A stretch of DNA of 64,000 nucleotides from Constantimarinum furrinae (GTDB lineage: Bacteria > Bacteroidota > Bacteroidia > Flavobacteriales > Flavobacteriaceae): positions 2,852,001-2,916,000 of the forward strand of contig NZ_CP052909.1 of assembly GCF_014295415.1 (NCBI RefSeq), written 5' to 3'. A program made the translations under genes and the position numbers. Below, piece after piece: positions 51,828 to 62,381 of the stretch. Position 1 is the first letter of the stretch, and every line of letters begins with the position of its first letter. The notes beneath the pieces were generated by a model. That model made no database searches and had not been told where the DNA came from. It saw only the letters and a program-made list of their open reading frames with translations.

Positions 51828-54646
51828 TTTATTTTCAGTATTTGAAAGCTTACGATCGTGCCCCGGTTATCACCTTCATTCGATAAAGGTTTAACAAGCC
51901 ATTCTATTTGCCAGTTTCCGGATCGATTTAAATGATATATTCTCTCCTCAATGACCTTAGAGGAATTGACTTTGGATGTATCCTTTTTGGAATTGTTGTC
52001 AAAACCAACGCCATCATCCGCTATTTCAACTCTAATGGCGCTTTCAGTTTGTTTTATAAAAGAAATGGTGATCCGGCCGGGTTCCTCCTTATTGAAAATT
52101 CCATGATTCACAGCATTTTCCACCACCGGTTGTAACAGCATCACCGGAATATGATAATGCACAACATCAATGTTGGGATCGATCATAAATTCGTAGGTAA
52201 GACGTTCCTTGAATCGAATCTTTTCTATAGCCAGATAATTTTCAAGTAATTCGATCTCTTTTTGTAAGCTGATCTCACTTTCTTTGGAAAGTTCAAAGAA
52301 TTGCCGAATCAACCTTGAGAACTTTACAAGGTAGGATTCAGATTTTTCTATCTCGTTATTGTTTATATAGTACTGAATAGCCGCCAGAGAATTAAATACA
52401 AAATGTGGATTCATTTGTGATCTCAATGCGTATAATTCGAATTCTGCCATCTTTTTCTCGGTGAGGACCTTTGCCATTCTTTTCGACAACTCATGTTTTC
52501 TAATCTTAATTAGTACCAAACCGGTTAATGCTAAAATGCATAGAAGAAATAGAACTTGAATACCTGTTCGTTGCCACCACAATGGTGTAATAATAAATTT
52601 CATTGTTTTAATATCCTTTCCGTGCTTGATCTGAAATTGATATTGGTCTGGTGATAAGCCCGTAAAATCTATGGCTGGAGAAGTTGTTTGGATCCAATCG
52701 GTTTGCACGGGTAATAATCTATAATCATACGTGGGTGCATTTCCTTTCCCTTCGGTAAAATCTATACCTGAAACTTCTACATAAACATTGTTCTTTTTTT
52801 TATACTGAAAACTATTGTTCTCAGCTAAAATAGGTTGTTCGTTGTAGATGGCTTTATTTATGAAAATATCCAGTAGCTGATGCTTTCTTGTCTTGTTTTT
52901 ATCGAATATTGCTATTCCGTTATCGGTACTTGCAAAAATGGAATCGTTAATAATATTGACCGAATTCACCTTTCTTGAAGGCAATCCGTCTCGTTCATCA
53001 AAGATGGTGTTTAATCTAAACCCTTCAGCTGTTCTAGTATAATGAAGTATCCCTTGTTCGGTCGCCAACCAGATCGAATTTTCTTCTATATGAATGTCCT
53101 CGATACTCAAATACTCCGACCCATAAAGCAGTTGTGATTCTTTAAAGTCGGTCACATAAGCCCCAAATCCATCAGTTCCAATAACAATCCTGTGAGCATC
53201 AAGCTGTGCAAGATTGAGCATGGGGTATTGAAGGTGCTCATCTACGGTATTTTCAGCGGTGATGCTGTCATTTATAAACTTTTTCAGCCCGGTCGATGTG
53301 CTTAACAAAATCCTGTCGGCTTGTACTAGGAGATCTGTAATTCCTACTTGCTTAAAATGGGCGATTTTTTCATAGGATTCAGCATCTAATTTTGCGAGTC
53401 CGTCTGAATTATTACCATAGAGCGAGCCTTTAAAATAAATAAGCTTCCGAAGGCCTAATCTGCTATTTGAAAACAGCGTTCGGGAAATTCCGTTAGTTAC
53501 TCCAATGATATGTTGCTGAGTGGTAAACATATGAGTTTGAAGGGTATCAATATAATCGGCACTAAAAATAAAGCCGTGCTTAACAATATACGGCCGAAAT
53601 TTCCCGTCTTTGAAATGGTATTCGTAAAATCCCTTGTCATATACATTGGCAATGATGAGATCTCCGGTTTTTTTTATGGTGTTTACTTTATCCGATTCCA
53701 GGTCGTATTTAATATTTCTTTTGGCCTGAGGAAGCATATAGATACCATTGGTAAAGGTTGCGCACCAAATGTTTCCCGATTTGTCGATCATGGAAAAATA
53801 ACTTTGAAGTGCTTCGGGTATACGTACCACAGATTTCATTTCAAAATCTTTGTCGAGAGTTGAAACAAAATTAAAGCCGGTGACTTGAATTTCATTATTG
53901 ACAAAGTGTATTCGCGTGAAATCCGGATGATTTTTACTGAATTTATTCTGAAATTTTCGATCAAACACACGTCCATTTTTTAAATTGACAAGGGTATAGC
54001 CTTCTGCATACAGCATACCGCAAAGCGTATCTTTAGTACGGGTAACATGATAGAATCGATTGTTGTTTCGGGATTCGCGTATGGTAGTTAAAATCGATCC
54101 TAAAGATTCTTCTTTCTCTTTAGCACTTAAGTTATTTCCCTGGTCGAATAACGGATTGTTAGTCATCACTTGCCTACTTTCATCGAGTGCAATTTCGGTG
54201 AATTCACGCCAGCAATCTTCAGTAAAATAAAACCAATTATTTTGTCCGAGAGCGATTAACTCATTTACCTGTATGTTAGACGAAGGATACATAATATTAT
54301 TTGCCTCGCAGGCTTCAAACCTATAGACCTTGTCATTTTCTATATATCCCAGAACTGCCGATTTAGAAAAATACCATACTCGGTTATCGGGGGTCACGTT
54401 AATGTCCCAAATGTCATTTGTTGGTAAGCCGTTACGCGTTGTGAAGGTTTTAAACTCCTTTCCGTTAAATTTAGCCATCCCTTTATCGGTGACCACCCAA
54501 ATAAAACCCCGATTGTCCTGAGTGATCCGATAGATGTTATTACTGGGTAAGCCATCCGATATATTATAGTTTATAAATTGTTGTCCAAAAAGACAATTCC
54601 ATATCAACATAACAATCACGGTGATATGGAATTTAGGTATATTCAT
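51824..54646 (-). CDS. Reg_prop beta-propeller sensor histidine kinase (LytS type)
   Basis: 940 residues. Signal peptide (about 1-22), then periplasmic two-component-regulator propeller repeats (INYNISDGLPSNNIYRI, GFIWVVTDKGMAKFNG and several later copies), a Y_Y_Y-like domain (about 615-690), one membrane segment (about 698-717: VLFLLCILALTGLVLIKI), and a LytS-type kinase with LRSQMNPHFVFNSLAAIQYY (phosphoacceptor His) and an ATPase domain (VVENAVNHGIF, IADDGVGFD). Polysaccharide sensors of Bacteroidota often look like this, but usually with an AraC-type output fused. Here the output is a separate LytTR regulator. Confidence 0.94.
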   Translation of the reverse strand: MNIPKFHITVIVMLIWNCLFGQQFINYNISDGLPSNNIYRITQDNRGFIWVVTDKGMAKFNGKEFKTFTTRNGLPTNDIWDINVTPDNRVWYFSKSAVLGYIENDKVYRFEACEANNIMYPSSNIQVNELIALGQNNWFYFTEDCWREFTEIALDESRQVMTNNPLFDQGNNLSAKEKEESLGSILTTIRESRNNNRFYHVTRTKDTLCGMLYAEGYTLVNLKNGRVFDRKFQNKFSKNHPDFTRIHFVNNEIQVTGFNFVSTLDKDFEMKSVVRIPEALQSYFSMIDKSGNIWCATFTNGIYMLPQAKRNIKYDLESDKVNTIKKTGDLIIANVYDKGFYEYHFKDGKFRPYIVKHGFIFSADYIDTLQTHMFTTQQHIIGVTNGISRTLFSNSRLGLRKLIYFKGSLYGNNSDGLAKLDAESYEKIAHFKQVGITDLLVQADRILLSTSTGLKKFINDSITAENTVDEHLQYPMLNLAQLDAHRIVIGTDGFGAYVTDFKESQLLYGSEYLSIEDIHIEENSIWLATEQGILHYTRTAEGFRLNTIFDERDGLPSRKVNSVNIINDSIFASTDNGIAIFDKNKTRKHQLLDIFINKAIYNEQPILAENNSFQYKKKNNVYVEVSGIDFTEGKGNAPTYDYRLLPVQTDWIQTTSPAIDFTGLSPDQYQFQIKHGKDIKTMKFIITPLWWQRTGIQVLFLLCILALTGLVLIKIRKHELSKRMAKVLTEKKMAEFELYALRSQMNPHFVFNSLAAIQYYINNNEIEKSESYLVKFSRLIRQFFELSKESEISLQKEIELLENYLAIEKIRFKERLTYEFMIDPNIDVVHYHIPVMLLQPVVENAVNHGIFNKEEPGRITISFIKQTESAIRVEIADDGVGFDNNSKKDTSKVNSSKVIEERIYHLNRSGNWQIEWLVKPLSNEGDNRGTIVSFQILKIK

Positions 54647-54710
54647 AACTTTAAACAGGAGTTAAAGACCAGAGTATGATACGTTTAAAAATAGTTAAAA
54701 AATAATCTAT

Positions 54711-56453
54711 TTACTCCTTGATAAAGCGGAAAGTCATAAGGTTGCCATGTACATCCTCTCCTTGAATGAAATACATACCGGTATTTAAATTACCAATGAA
54801 TATTTGCTGAATGTCTTCGCTCTTTTCTGTTTTTAGCAGTTTCCCACTAAAATCATACAAGTTGAAAGAAACAAGGTCATTAGTGCTGTAATGAATGTAT
54901 TCCGAAGCCGGATTTGGATAAAAATAACCGGTGTTCTTGTTAAATTCCTGAACAGGCAACGTAGGGTCGCACATACTCTCAGTGAAGGAAACCGAAACTG
55001 CATTTAACGTTATAGCTTGTGATGTATTGGGCACTCCCGCAGAGGTGACTGTGGTAAACTGAAAGCCGGCAGCATTTGGATTTAGCATATTCACTAAATT
55101 CTCACACTCGTTGCGAAGGTTCAGCGGAGTTCTGAAGATCTCTGCCGAAGTAAATGTAGCTGAAGGATCGGTGCGATATCCTACATGATAGTATTCGGCA
55201 TTCCCGGCGGTATCTACTATAAACTGACTCATATCCGGAAAATACATCGTTGGAAACTGACCCGTCCAGAAATTAAATTCATCACCCGCTGGTTCTACAT
55301 GTGGCACCAGATATTGATACGATGTCCCAACCTGCGCTCCTGTTGCTTTGGCAAATTCATAGACTATAATATTGGACTGACCAAAGAAACTTGCTCCTCC
55401 ACCGGACCAGTTCTCATCTCTGTCATAGCCGCTGATCACTAAGTTATTTGCACTGTTTCCCGATTCCATGATCCGGAATCCGTATCGATCCAGATCCTGG
55501 CCACTGGCATACCATGATTTTGATGGCACTATAGCTCCGGTTGTATTATTCAGTACAGTGACCCCAAAATAATGAGAGATAGAATAATTAACGAGCATAT
55601 AGATCTCATTGGTTCCAATGTCAAAATAAGCATCGGCGCTTGAGTCACTGGAATTGCCAAAAATGTAGCTACTGTCCCATGAAAAATTTCCCTGAAAATC
55701 TATCTTGTAGGCTAACACCGCCTGCTGTATTAAACTTCCTGTCGTGGTTCCGGTAGCACTGCCGGTAATAAAAAATCCATCGGTGGTTTCGGTAATTCCA
55801 TTTACAAAATCGTATTCCAGTGAATTTATCGTGTTGCTGGCGTCCAACTCTTCGGTCCACAGTATGTTCAAATTCAGATCGGTACGAAGCACAAATCCTA
55901 GATTATTGAACATACAACTGGTATTAACCGCATAGCAATCACTAAAAAATCCGCCGACCACTAATCCCGGATCCGGAACAGCATCGTTGTTTGCATCGCT
56001 GTTGGTATGGATGATCTTTAATCCTCTGGAGTTAAAGCTTGCACCAACTATGGTATAATAGTTAGTGGCTACTACGTTGCCATTCGAAGCATCGATCTGT
56101 GAGATAAATACTCTTTTGGTTCCCGAAACATCAATGGATCCGGTAACATAGATTGTATTCCCAACGACGATCAGATCGAAAAAACGCGCGTGCACCAGAC
56201 TCGTATGACTATACGATTTGAACCATATCACTGTTCCATTTTGATCCAATCTTTGCAGATAGGGTACTTCATTTTGCATAGAGGTGTCGAACAGGTTTCC
56301 GGCGACAATAAAATCATTTGTATTATCGTGGGTAGGCTCCAGATTCAAATCGTGAAAATTTTGATTCGATACAGTAAACGTTTTTTGGAATTGGGCCTGT
56401 ATAGGTAAAGTAAACAGCACGGCAATCACTATGAATAATAATCGTGTTTTCAT
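54711..56453 (-). CDS. T9SS-exported protein with C-terminal sorting domain
   Basis: 580 residues with signal peptide (about 1-20) and a C-terminal type A sorting domain (about 508-580: GYFYPNPASEYIHYST, LYDFSGKLLKTEK, LNTGMYFIQG), which directs secretion by the type IX system. The body is a repetitive beta-rich structure with tryptophan and asparagine, like a Kelch/SBBP-type propeller (ENYTYYT-free; motifs such as NGTVIWFKSYSH and GNFSWDSSY). No enzyme motif. Located 64 bases from the kinase gene on the same strand, so a sensor-target relation is conceivable. Confidence 0.92.
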   Translation of the reverse strand: MKTRLLFIVIAVLFTLPIQAQFQKTFTVSNQNFHDLNLEPTHDNTNDFIVAGNLFDTSMQNEVPYLQRLDQNGTVIWFKSYSHTSLVHARFFDLIVVGNTIYVTGSIDVSGTKRVFISQIDASNGNVVATNYYTIVGASFNSRGLKIIHTNSDANNDAVPDPGLVVGGFFSDCYAVNTSCMFNNLGFVLRTDLNLNILWTEELDASNTINSLEYDFVNGITETTDGFFITGSATGTTTGSLIQQAVLAYKIDFQGNFSWDSSYIFGNSSDSSADAYFDIGTNEIYMLVNYSISHYFGVTVLNNTTGAIVPSKSWYASGQDLDRYGFRIMESGNSANNLVISGYDRDENWSGGGASFFGQSNIIVYEFAKATGAQVGTSYQYLVPHVEPAGDEFNFWTGQFPTMYFPDMSQFIVDTAGNAEYYHVGYRTDPSATFTSAEIFRTPLNLRNECENLVNMLNPNAAGFQFTTVTSAGVPNTSQAITLNAVSVSFTESMCDPTLPVQEFNKNTGYFYPNPASEYIHYSTNDLVSFNLYDFSGKLLKTEKSEDIQQIFIGNLNTGMYFIQGEDVHGNLMTFRFIKE

Positions 56454-56572
56454 AATATTGGTTATTAAAGTTCCTAAACTAAAATACCCTGAATATCAGT
56501 TAGTTGAAAACACCATTCGACGAATTACCAAGTTGAATCCACGAAACTATACATCGATTCGATTTCTTGTAT

Positions 56573-56603
56573 TTGCCAACATACTAAAAACATAGTATGT
56601 TTG
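56573..56603 (+). promoter_or_regulatory. Promoter of the 56622 gene
   Basis: TTG (56573-56575), 20 bases, TATGTTTG (56596-56603), an exact TAnnTTTG. The ATG is 18 bases downstream, which argues against the TTG at 56601 as translation start. Confidence 0.65.
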
Positions 56604-56621
56604 TTATCATATAAAACGTCT

Positions 56622-57146
56622 ATGGAAGAAGCCACTCAAATCATCAGTTACGTTGCCTACCTCTTACCTGCAATAGTCGTGGGGATAATTGCTTATTATT
56701 TTTTTAAAGGCCATACCTCAAATGAAGAAGGGCGTCGCCGATACCTCATTCAAAAGGAAGCGCAGAACAAAATACTTCCAATACGCTTGCAGGCTTATGA
56801 GCGAATGACCCTTTTCCTGGAACGTATTGACCCTAACAAGCTTCTAATTAGAGTAAAGCCATTTGCCGATGAAGTTGAAAAATACGAAACATTGCTTATA
56901 AAAAATATTGAACAGGAATTTGAGCATAACCTTACGCAACAGATCTATGTTACTTCTGAATGCTGGAATCTGATTAATGCAGCTAAAAATGCAACCATCC
57001 ATGTGATCCGGCAAGCAGCGATGCACGAAAAGGATAATACCGCAGATCATATGCGTGAATGGCTGCTCCGCAATTTTATGGAGGAGGTGACGCCCTCACA
57101 AAAAGCTTTGGCCTATGTGAAGAAAGAAGTGAGTGAGCTTTTTTAA
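56622..57146 (+). CDS. Conserved membrane-anchored protein, unknown function
   Basis: 174 residues from ATG 56622; a longer reading to TTG 56601 would overlap the -7 element. One N-terminal membrane helix (about 8-30), then a helical, charged cytoplasmic domain (RRYLIQKEAQNKILPIRLQAYERMTLFLERI). I believe similar proteins are widespread in Bacteroidota but cannot name the family with confidence. Its stop codon shares bases with the stop of the converging patatin gene. Confidence 0.8.
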   Translation: MEEATQIISYVAYLLPAIVVGIIAYYFFKGHTSNEEGRRRYLIQKEAQNKILPIRLQAYERMTLFLERIDPNKLLIRVKPFADEVEKYETLLIKNIEQEFEHNLTQQIYVTSECWNLINAAKNATIHVIRQAAMHEKDNTADHMREWLLRNFMEEVTPSQKALAYVKKEVSELF

Positions 57147-58057
57147 GTATCCTGACTCTTGATCTCGTTTAACTCGATGTTTTTTTGTTTTGCATACTGA
57201 AATCCACTCTCCCACCATTGTGCCATCTTAACCTTGTCAAAGATCAGCGAATTGGTAGTTAACACCGTTGGAGTATAGTAAAAGTTTAAAATAGCGTCTT
57301 TATTACCGGCTACAAATTTCCCAATCCGAATATTCTGTTTCTCCACCCTATCAAGCATGTAAGAATGCATGCTGGTCAATAATGAGAAAACGTTACGTGA
57401 AGGCAGACGGTTGTAATAAGTAACTTCAGTTTCCAGAATAATGACATCCACGGTTGTCGCTCCCCTTTCAATGGCTTCTTCGATAGGTACCATACTTCCA
57501 AACCCTCCATCGGCGTACTCACAGCCTTCCTTTTTTACCAGACTCATAAAAGGAATATAATTACAGGATATCCATATCCAATCCAAAAAGTCTTCATAAT
57601 TAAAATCCTTTATGGATTTATATTCTACCTGATTCAAAGAAAGATTCGACACTGTGACAACGACATCCTTATTACCGGCTTTAAGTTCATTGAATTCAGT
57701 CTTTGTTAGGGTCTTTTCAATAAGCTCTCTTAAATTTCTGCTTTCACCAAAGGTCTTGCTGCCTTTTAAAAAATTACGAAGCACACTAAAATGGTCGATG
57801 GCGATCTCTTTCCCGCCGTATTTCAGTTTTTTTATACGAAAAGGCCGATTGCTGAAAATACTGCTCTGGTTTACTGAAGTATAAACCTCCTTGATCTTTT
57901 CAACCTTGTTTAAGGCAAGATGCGAAATAAGCAGACTTCCTGTTGAAGTTCCCACGTAAATATCGTAATCATGAAACATCGCTTCAATAAGATATTGAGC
58001 TACACCGCCGGCAAATGCACCTTTACTGCCCCCTCCCGATATTACCAGTGCCCTCAT
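57143..58057 (-). CDS. Patatin-like phospholipase
   Basis: 304 residues. Oxyanion loop GGGSKGAFAGG (about 8-18), nucleophile GTSTGSLL (about 37-44, GxSxG) and dyad aspartate DGGFGSM (near 187-193). No signal peptide. Patatins hydrolyse acyl esters of lipids. It overlaps the M1 peptidase stop by four bases, so the genes are coupled, an unexplained pairing. Confidence 0.93.
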   Translation of the reverse strand: MRALVISGGGSKGAFAGGVAQYLIEAMFHDYDIYVGTSTGSLLISHLALNKVEKIKEVYTSVNQSSIFSNRPFRIKKLKYGGKEIAIDHFSVLRNFLKGSKTFGESRNLRELIEKTLTKTEFNELKAGNKDVVVTVSNLSLNQVEYKSIKDFNYEDFLDWIWISCNYIPFMSLVKKEGCEYADGGFGSMVPIEEAIERGATTVDVIILETEVTYYNRLPSRNVFSLLTSMHSYMLDRVEKQNIRIGKFVAGNKDAILNFYYTPTVLTTNSLIFDKVKMAQWWESGFQYAKQKNIELNEIKSQDT

Positions 58058-60114
58058 TCTTCTTTAAATTTTGTGTTAAGATACCGCTGTTCTTTTTCTG
58101 AATACGTATTCAATTTATTTTTCAAACTAAGTCTAATTTCCGTATCCTTTAGTTGTTCATCCAGTAATTCCCTTGCATAATTCCTGAATTGCCAATAGTG
58201 ATGCGAAGCTGCGTTTACAAGATTATCGAGTACATTTTCATCCACCTTTTGCAACTCCGAAACATATCCGAACGCCTTTTCTCTTACCTCAAAACTGTAT
58301 TCGGGCGATGTAAAATTTTGTAGTTCCTTTATAAATAACGGCTGTGCCGAGGTCATATATCCTTCAGTTAAACTAGCCAGTGCCAGCCACAATTGTTGCA
58401 CATTCTTATCCTGAAATCCAACATCTCCCTTTGTGGCATCGAGATAGGCTATTCGCTTTTCAGGAAAATTAAGCCATAATTTGTACAATGCAGCTTCTTT
58501 GGTGAGATAAGAATCGTCGTTAAGTAAACTTTCGAATTCGGTTTGCAATTCCTTCGGAACGGATTGCAAGGAAAGAGCAATTGCTTGCCGTATCATTACA
58601 TTCTGAGTCGCAAATGCCTTTTTATAAATTGGAATCGACTCTGAAATTGCTTCGTCCTGAAGCTGATACACAACCTCCTGTCCTATAAAATCATTCGGAT
58701 TTGACAAGGCTGTCATAAGTGTTGCGGCCTTATCCTTAAGCGGTAGACTGCGCAAGGCCGAGATCTCGAAAAAACGTCTCATAAAAAGCGACTCGGTTAA
58801 TGATTCGTAGGCTTGCTGCCCCTGAAATGCACTTTGCCTTAACCAATCGGTTTCCCACTGCGAAATATCGGTGGACGTCACTTTGCGGACCTCATTCAAG
58901 AAATCTTCAGTCGTAACATTTTTAAAGGAATACGCATTCAAATAATTTTTGATCGCGGTTTTAAAAATTTCTTCCCCAATTAATTCATTCAGAATATGTA
59001 AGGCCCATGCCCCTTTTTCATAGAACGTGAGCGAACTTGCTCCCGGATTGAGCAAAGCTTCGCCTTTACCTTCATCACTGAGTAGTTTTAATTGCTCTGC
59101 CGAATTATAGAGCTTCCAGTAAAAATAATCGTCTCCAAATATTTTCCTTTCAGCAAGTAATGCGTAGTAAGTAGCGAAGCCCTCTTGCAGCCAGTGGTGT
59201 GTTCCTTCAGTTTCGGTGATTAGATTCCCAAACCACTGATGCGCAAGTTCATGTGCGTTTACGTTTACATAGTTTCGGTCGGTAAAACCAATAGAATCGA
59301 CCACAAAGGCTTCAGAAAAAATAGTAGCCGTAGTATTTTCCATACCTGCATACAAAAAGTCCCTTACAGGAACCTGCTTGTAATTTTGCCAGGGATACGG
59401 TACCCCGATCTCCCCCTCTAAAAAGTCGAAGATCTCTTTGGTGTAACGGTATGTAGGTTCTACATGTTGCTCATTTTCGGGTCTGTAATACAACAAAATA
59501 GGAACCCCCGAATCAGAAATAATTTCCTCTTTCTTAAAATCACCAACTGCCATAGCCACCAGATAACTGGCCATAGGAGCCTGCATATCGAACTGCCATA
59601 TCTTTTTATCCGTTTCAGACCGAACATCCACCAGCTTTCCGTTAGATATTACGGTCAGGGCAGGAGATACAGCTATAGAAAGATCGAATTCTATCTTGTC
59701 ATTCATATCATCAATACTGGGAAGCCAGTGTGAGGTGTACTTTCCCTGTCCCTGAGTCCATATTTGGTCTCCGGTAAAATACATCGTTTGTTTTGGCTTA
59801 GCGTTATAAGAGAAAAAAGCAGTATAGGTTTTCCCGGCTTCAAAAGTAGAGGTAAACCAGATCTTATCTTCAGTAGCAACGGTAGGAACACTTTCCAGCG
59901 CCGTTTCAGTAACTGTCATGTTTCTGGCATCCAGATAAATGGAATCTGTATTCTTCAATACTTTAAAACTTACCCGAACGGTTCCTTTCACGGTTTCTTC
60001 GGAAGAAATTGGTTCAACCTCAGCACTAATCCGAATAAAATCAACAGTTTCAGTCTGTTGCGCCACATTTCCGAAGCAAATAAAAAAAGTGAATAGAAAG
60101 AGATAGTGTCGCAT
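58054..60114 (-). CDS. M1-family aminopeptidase, exported
   Basis: 686 residues with a signal peptide (about 1-19). Aminopeptidase motif GMEN in YAGMENTTATIFSE (about 255-268), zinc motif HELAHQWFGN with the distal glutamate EGFATYYAL (about 295-325), and a C-terminal helical HEAT-like domain. It trims N-terminal residues of peptides. It leads a two-gene unit with the patatin gene and is divergent from recG. Confidence 0.94.
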   Translation of the reverse strand: MRHYLFLFTFFICFGNVAQQTETVDFIRISAEVEPISSEETVKGTVRVSFKVLKNTDSIYLDARNMTVTETALESVPTVATEDKIWFTSTFEAGKTYTAFFSYNAKPKQTMYFTGDQIWTQGQGKYTSHWLPSIDDMNDKIEFDLSIAVSPALTVISNGKLVDVRSETDKKIWQFDMQAPMASYLVAMAVGDFKKEEIISDSGVPILLYYRPENEQHVEPTYRYTKEIFDFLEGEIGVPYPWQNYKQVPVRDFLYAGMENTTATIFSEAFVVDSIGFTDRNYVNVNAHELAHQWFGNLITETEGTHHWLQEGFATYYALLAERKIFGDDYFYWKLYNSAEQLKLLSDEGKGEALLNPGASSLTFYEKGAWALHILNELIGEEIFKTAIKNYLNAYSFKNVTTEDFLNEVRKVTSTDISQWETDWLRQSAFQGQQAYESLTESLFMRRFFEISALRSLPLKDKAATLMTALSNPNDFIGQEVVYQLQDEAISESIPIYKKAFATQNVMIRQAIALSLQSVPKELQTEFESLLNDDSYLTKEAALYKLWLNFPEKRIAYLDATKGDVGFQDKNVQQLWLALASLTEGYMTSAQPLFIKELQNFTSPEYSFEVREKAFGYVSELQKVDENVLDNLVNAASHHYWQFRNYARELLDEQLKDTEIRLSLKNKLNTYSEKEQRYLNTKFKEE

Positions 60115-60209
60115 AGGATTCGTATTGCAATTTTGCTGCCAGTAACAGCAAATTACAAATTTTCATTCAATGAGATTCGTGCATAGTTCTTAATTTGTAA
60201 ATTCGTTTT

Positions 60210-62315
60210 ATGAATTCCGGTTTTCTTCAAACTCCCATCGAATATCTTAAAGGCGTTGGCCCCAACAGGGCGAATTTACTGAGAAAAGAGCTAGGAATTC
60301 ACACCTATCAAGATCTGATAAACCTTTTCCCCAATCGTTACCTCGATCGCACACAGTATTACAAGATCGCCCAATTGAAGCAAACCAATGCAGAAGTTCA
60401 GATCATCGGACGGATCACACATATTAAAACCGTACAACAGCAAAGAGGGAAACGACTGGTAGCCACATTTACCGATGAAACGGGTACCATGGAACTGGTT
60501 TGGTTTAGAGGTCACAAATGGATAAGAGAAAATTTAAAATTAAACACTCCTTATGTGATCTTCGGAAAAACCAATTGGTTTAATAATATGTTTTCGATGC
60601 CACATCCCGAGATGGAATTGCTGGAAGCACATGAAAAAAGTTTACGATCTGCCATGCAACCCGTCTATCCTTCAACCGAAAAATTAAGCAGTAGCGGTAT
60701 CACAAACAGGGTGATAAATACCCTCATGCAACAACTCTTTCTGGAGTCTAAAAATGCCTTCGCCGAGACCCTGTCAAAACCCCTTATTTCGTCCCTTAAA
60801 TTACTCTCTAAAAGTGAGGCGCTTTTCAATGTACATTTTCCAAAAAATCAAGGGCTTTTAGCAAGGGCCCAATACCGATTAAAATTTGAAGAATTGTTCT
60901 ATATTCAACTGCAGTTAGTTCGAAAAAATTTAGTGCATAAATCCAAAATTAAAGGCTATCCTTTCGAAAAGGTAGGTGAACATTTTAACACCTTTTTTAA
61001 AGACCATTTACCGTTCAAATTAACGGGGGCTCAAAAACGTGTCCTCAAAGAAATTCGCAATGATCTTGGCAGTAAAGCACAGATGAATCGATTGCTTCAA
61101 GGAGATGTAGGTAGTGGCAAGACCATAGTAGCGTTCATGTCAAAGTTACTGGCACTTGACAACGGTTTTCAAGCTTGTTTAATGGCTCCGACTGAAATTT
61201 TGTCAGTTCAACACTATAACAGTTTAATCGAATTATCTAAGTCACTCAATATCAGTATTTCCTTGCTTACTGGTTCAACAAGTACTTCAAGTAGGAGAGA
61301 AATTCATGAAAATCTTGAAAACGGAAGGATAAACATCCTAATTGGCACTCATGCCCTCCTCGAAGATAAGGTTAAATTTAAAAATTTAGGTCTGGCAATT
61401 ATTGATGAGCAACATCGTTTTGGCGTAGCGCAGCGAAGCAAATTATGGCACAAAAATGAGTTTCCTCCGCACGTTCTTGTGATGACCGCCACCCCTATTC
61501 CGCGTACACTTGCCATGAGCATTTATGGTGACCTTGATATTAGTGTGATCGACGAACTTCCACCGGGTCGCAAAGAGGTAAAAACCGTGCATCGATTTGA
61601 CGCTAACAGACTCAAAGTTTTCAGGTTTTTAAAGGACGAAATTTCCAAAGGTAGACAGGTCTATATTGTGTACCCTTTAATTCAGGAAAGTGAGGCATTA
61701 GACTATAAGGATTTGATGGATGGTTATGAAAGCATTGTCCGGGAATTTCCCATGCCTCAATATCAGGTGTCCATAGTACACGGGCAAATGAAAGCTGCCG
61801 ATAAGGAATTTGAAATGAATCGGTTTATAAAAGGCGAAACACAAATCATGGTGGCCACCACCGTAATTGAAGTTGGCGTAAATGTTCCAAATGCTTCAGT
61901 TATGGTTATTGAAAGTGCAGAACGTTTCGGACTTTCCCAATTGCATCAACTTAGAGGTCGCGTAGGTAGAGGAGCCGAACAAAGCTATTGTATTCTAATG
62001 ACGAGTCATAAACTCACACACGACGCCCGTACACGACTGGAAACCATGGTGAAGACCAGCGACGGCTTCGAGATCGCTGAAGTTGACCTAAAGCTCAGAG
62101 GTCCGGGTGATCTAATGGGAACACAGCAAAGCGGTGTTCTAAACCTTCGTATTGCAGATATCATTAAAGACGGGGAAATCCTTAAAATTGCCCGAAGTTA
62201 TGCTATTCAGCTATTAAAGGAGGATCCTGCGCTTTCCAATTCCGAAAATTTTCCCATCAGGAACACCTTCGCACAGTTGGTCAAGTACAGAAATATCTGG
62301 AATTATATCTCATAA
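60210..62315 (+). CDS. recG: ATP-dependent DNA helicase RecG
   Basis: 701 residues, standard RecG length. N-terminal wedge/OB domain with EVQIIGRITHIKTVQQQRG, helicase motif I GDVGSGKTIVAF (about 301-312), DEQH (motif II), MTATPIPRTLAMSIYGDLD and RGRVGRG. The TRG-type tail LKLRGPGDLMGTQQSG is present. Functions in fork regression and branch migration. Confidence 0.96.
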   Translation: MNSGFLQTPIEYLKGVGPNRANLLRKELGIHTYQDLINLFPNRYLDRTQYYKIAQLKQTNAEVQIIGRITHIKTVQQQRGKRLVATFTDETGTMELVWFRGHKWIRENLKLNTPYVIFGKTNWFNNMFSMPHPEMELLEAHEKSLRSAMQPVYPSTEKLSSSGITNRVINTLMQQLFLESKNAFAETLSKPLISSLKLLSKSEALFNVHFPKNQGLLARAQYRLKFEELFYIQLQLVRKNLVHKSKIKGYPFEKVGEHFNTFFKDHLPFKLTGAQKRVLKEIRNDLGSKAQMNRLLQGDVGSGKTIVAFMSKLLALDNGFQACLMAPTEILSVQHYNSLIELSKSLNISISLLTGSTSTSSRREIHENLENGRINILIGTHALLEDKVKFKNLGLAIIDEQHRFGVAQRSKLWHKNEFPPHVLVMTATPIPRTLAMSIYGDLDISVIDELPPGRKEVKTVHRFDANRLKVFRFLKDEISKGRQVYIVYPLIQESEALDYKDLMDGYESIVREFPMPQYQVSIVHGQMKAADKEFEMNRFIKGETQIMVATTVIEVGVNVPNASVMVIESAERFGLSQLHQLRGRVGRGAEQSYCILMTSHKLTHDARTRLETMVKTSDGFEIAEVDLKLRGPGDLMGTQQSGVLNLRIADIIKDGEILKIARSYAIQLLKEDPALSNSENFPIRNTFAQLVKYRNIWNYIS

Positions 62316-62381
62316 GAGGAATAACACCTAACACAATGTTTTACAGTATTTTACCGTTTTATACAGTATATTCTTTACCGT

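Noticed and set aside
56601-56621. TTG start for the membrane-anchored protein
   Set aside because: It overlaps the -7 element; the ATG at 56622 gives the natural N-terminal membrane helix.
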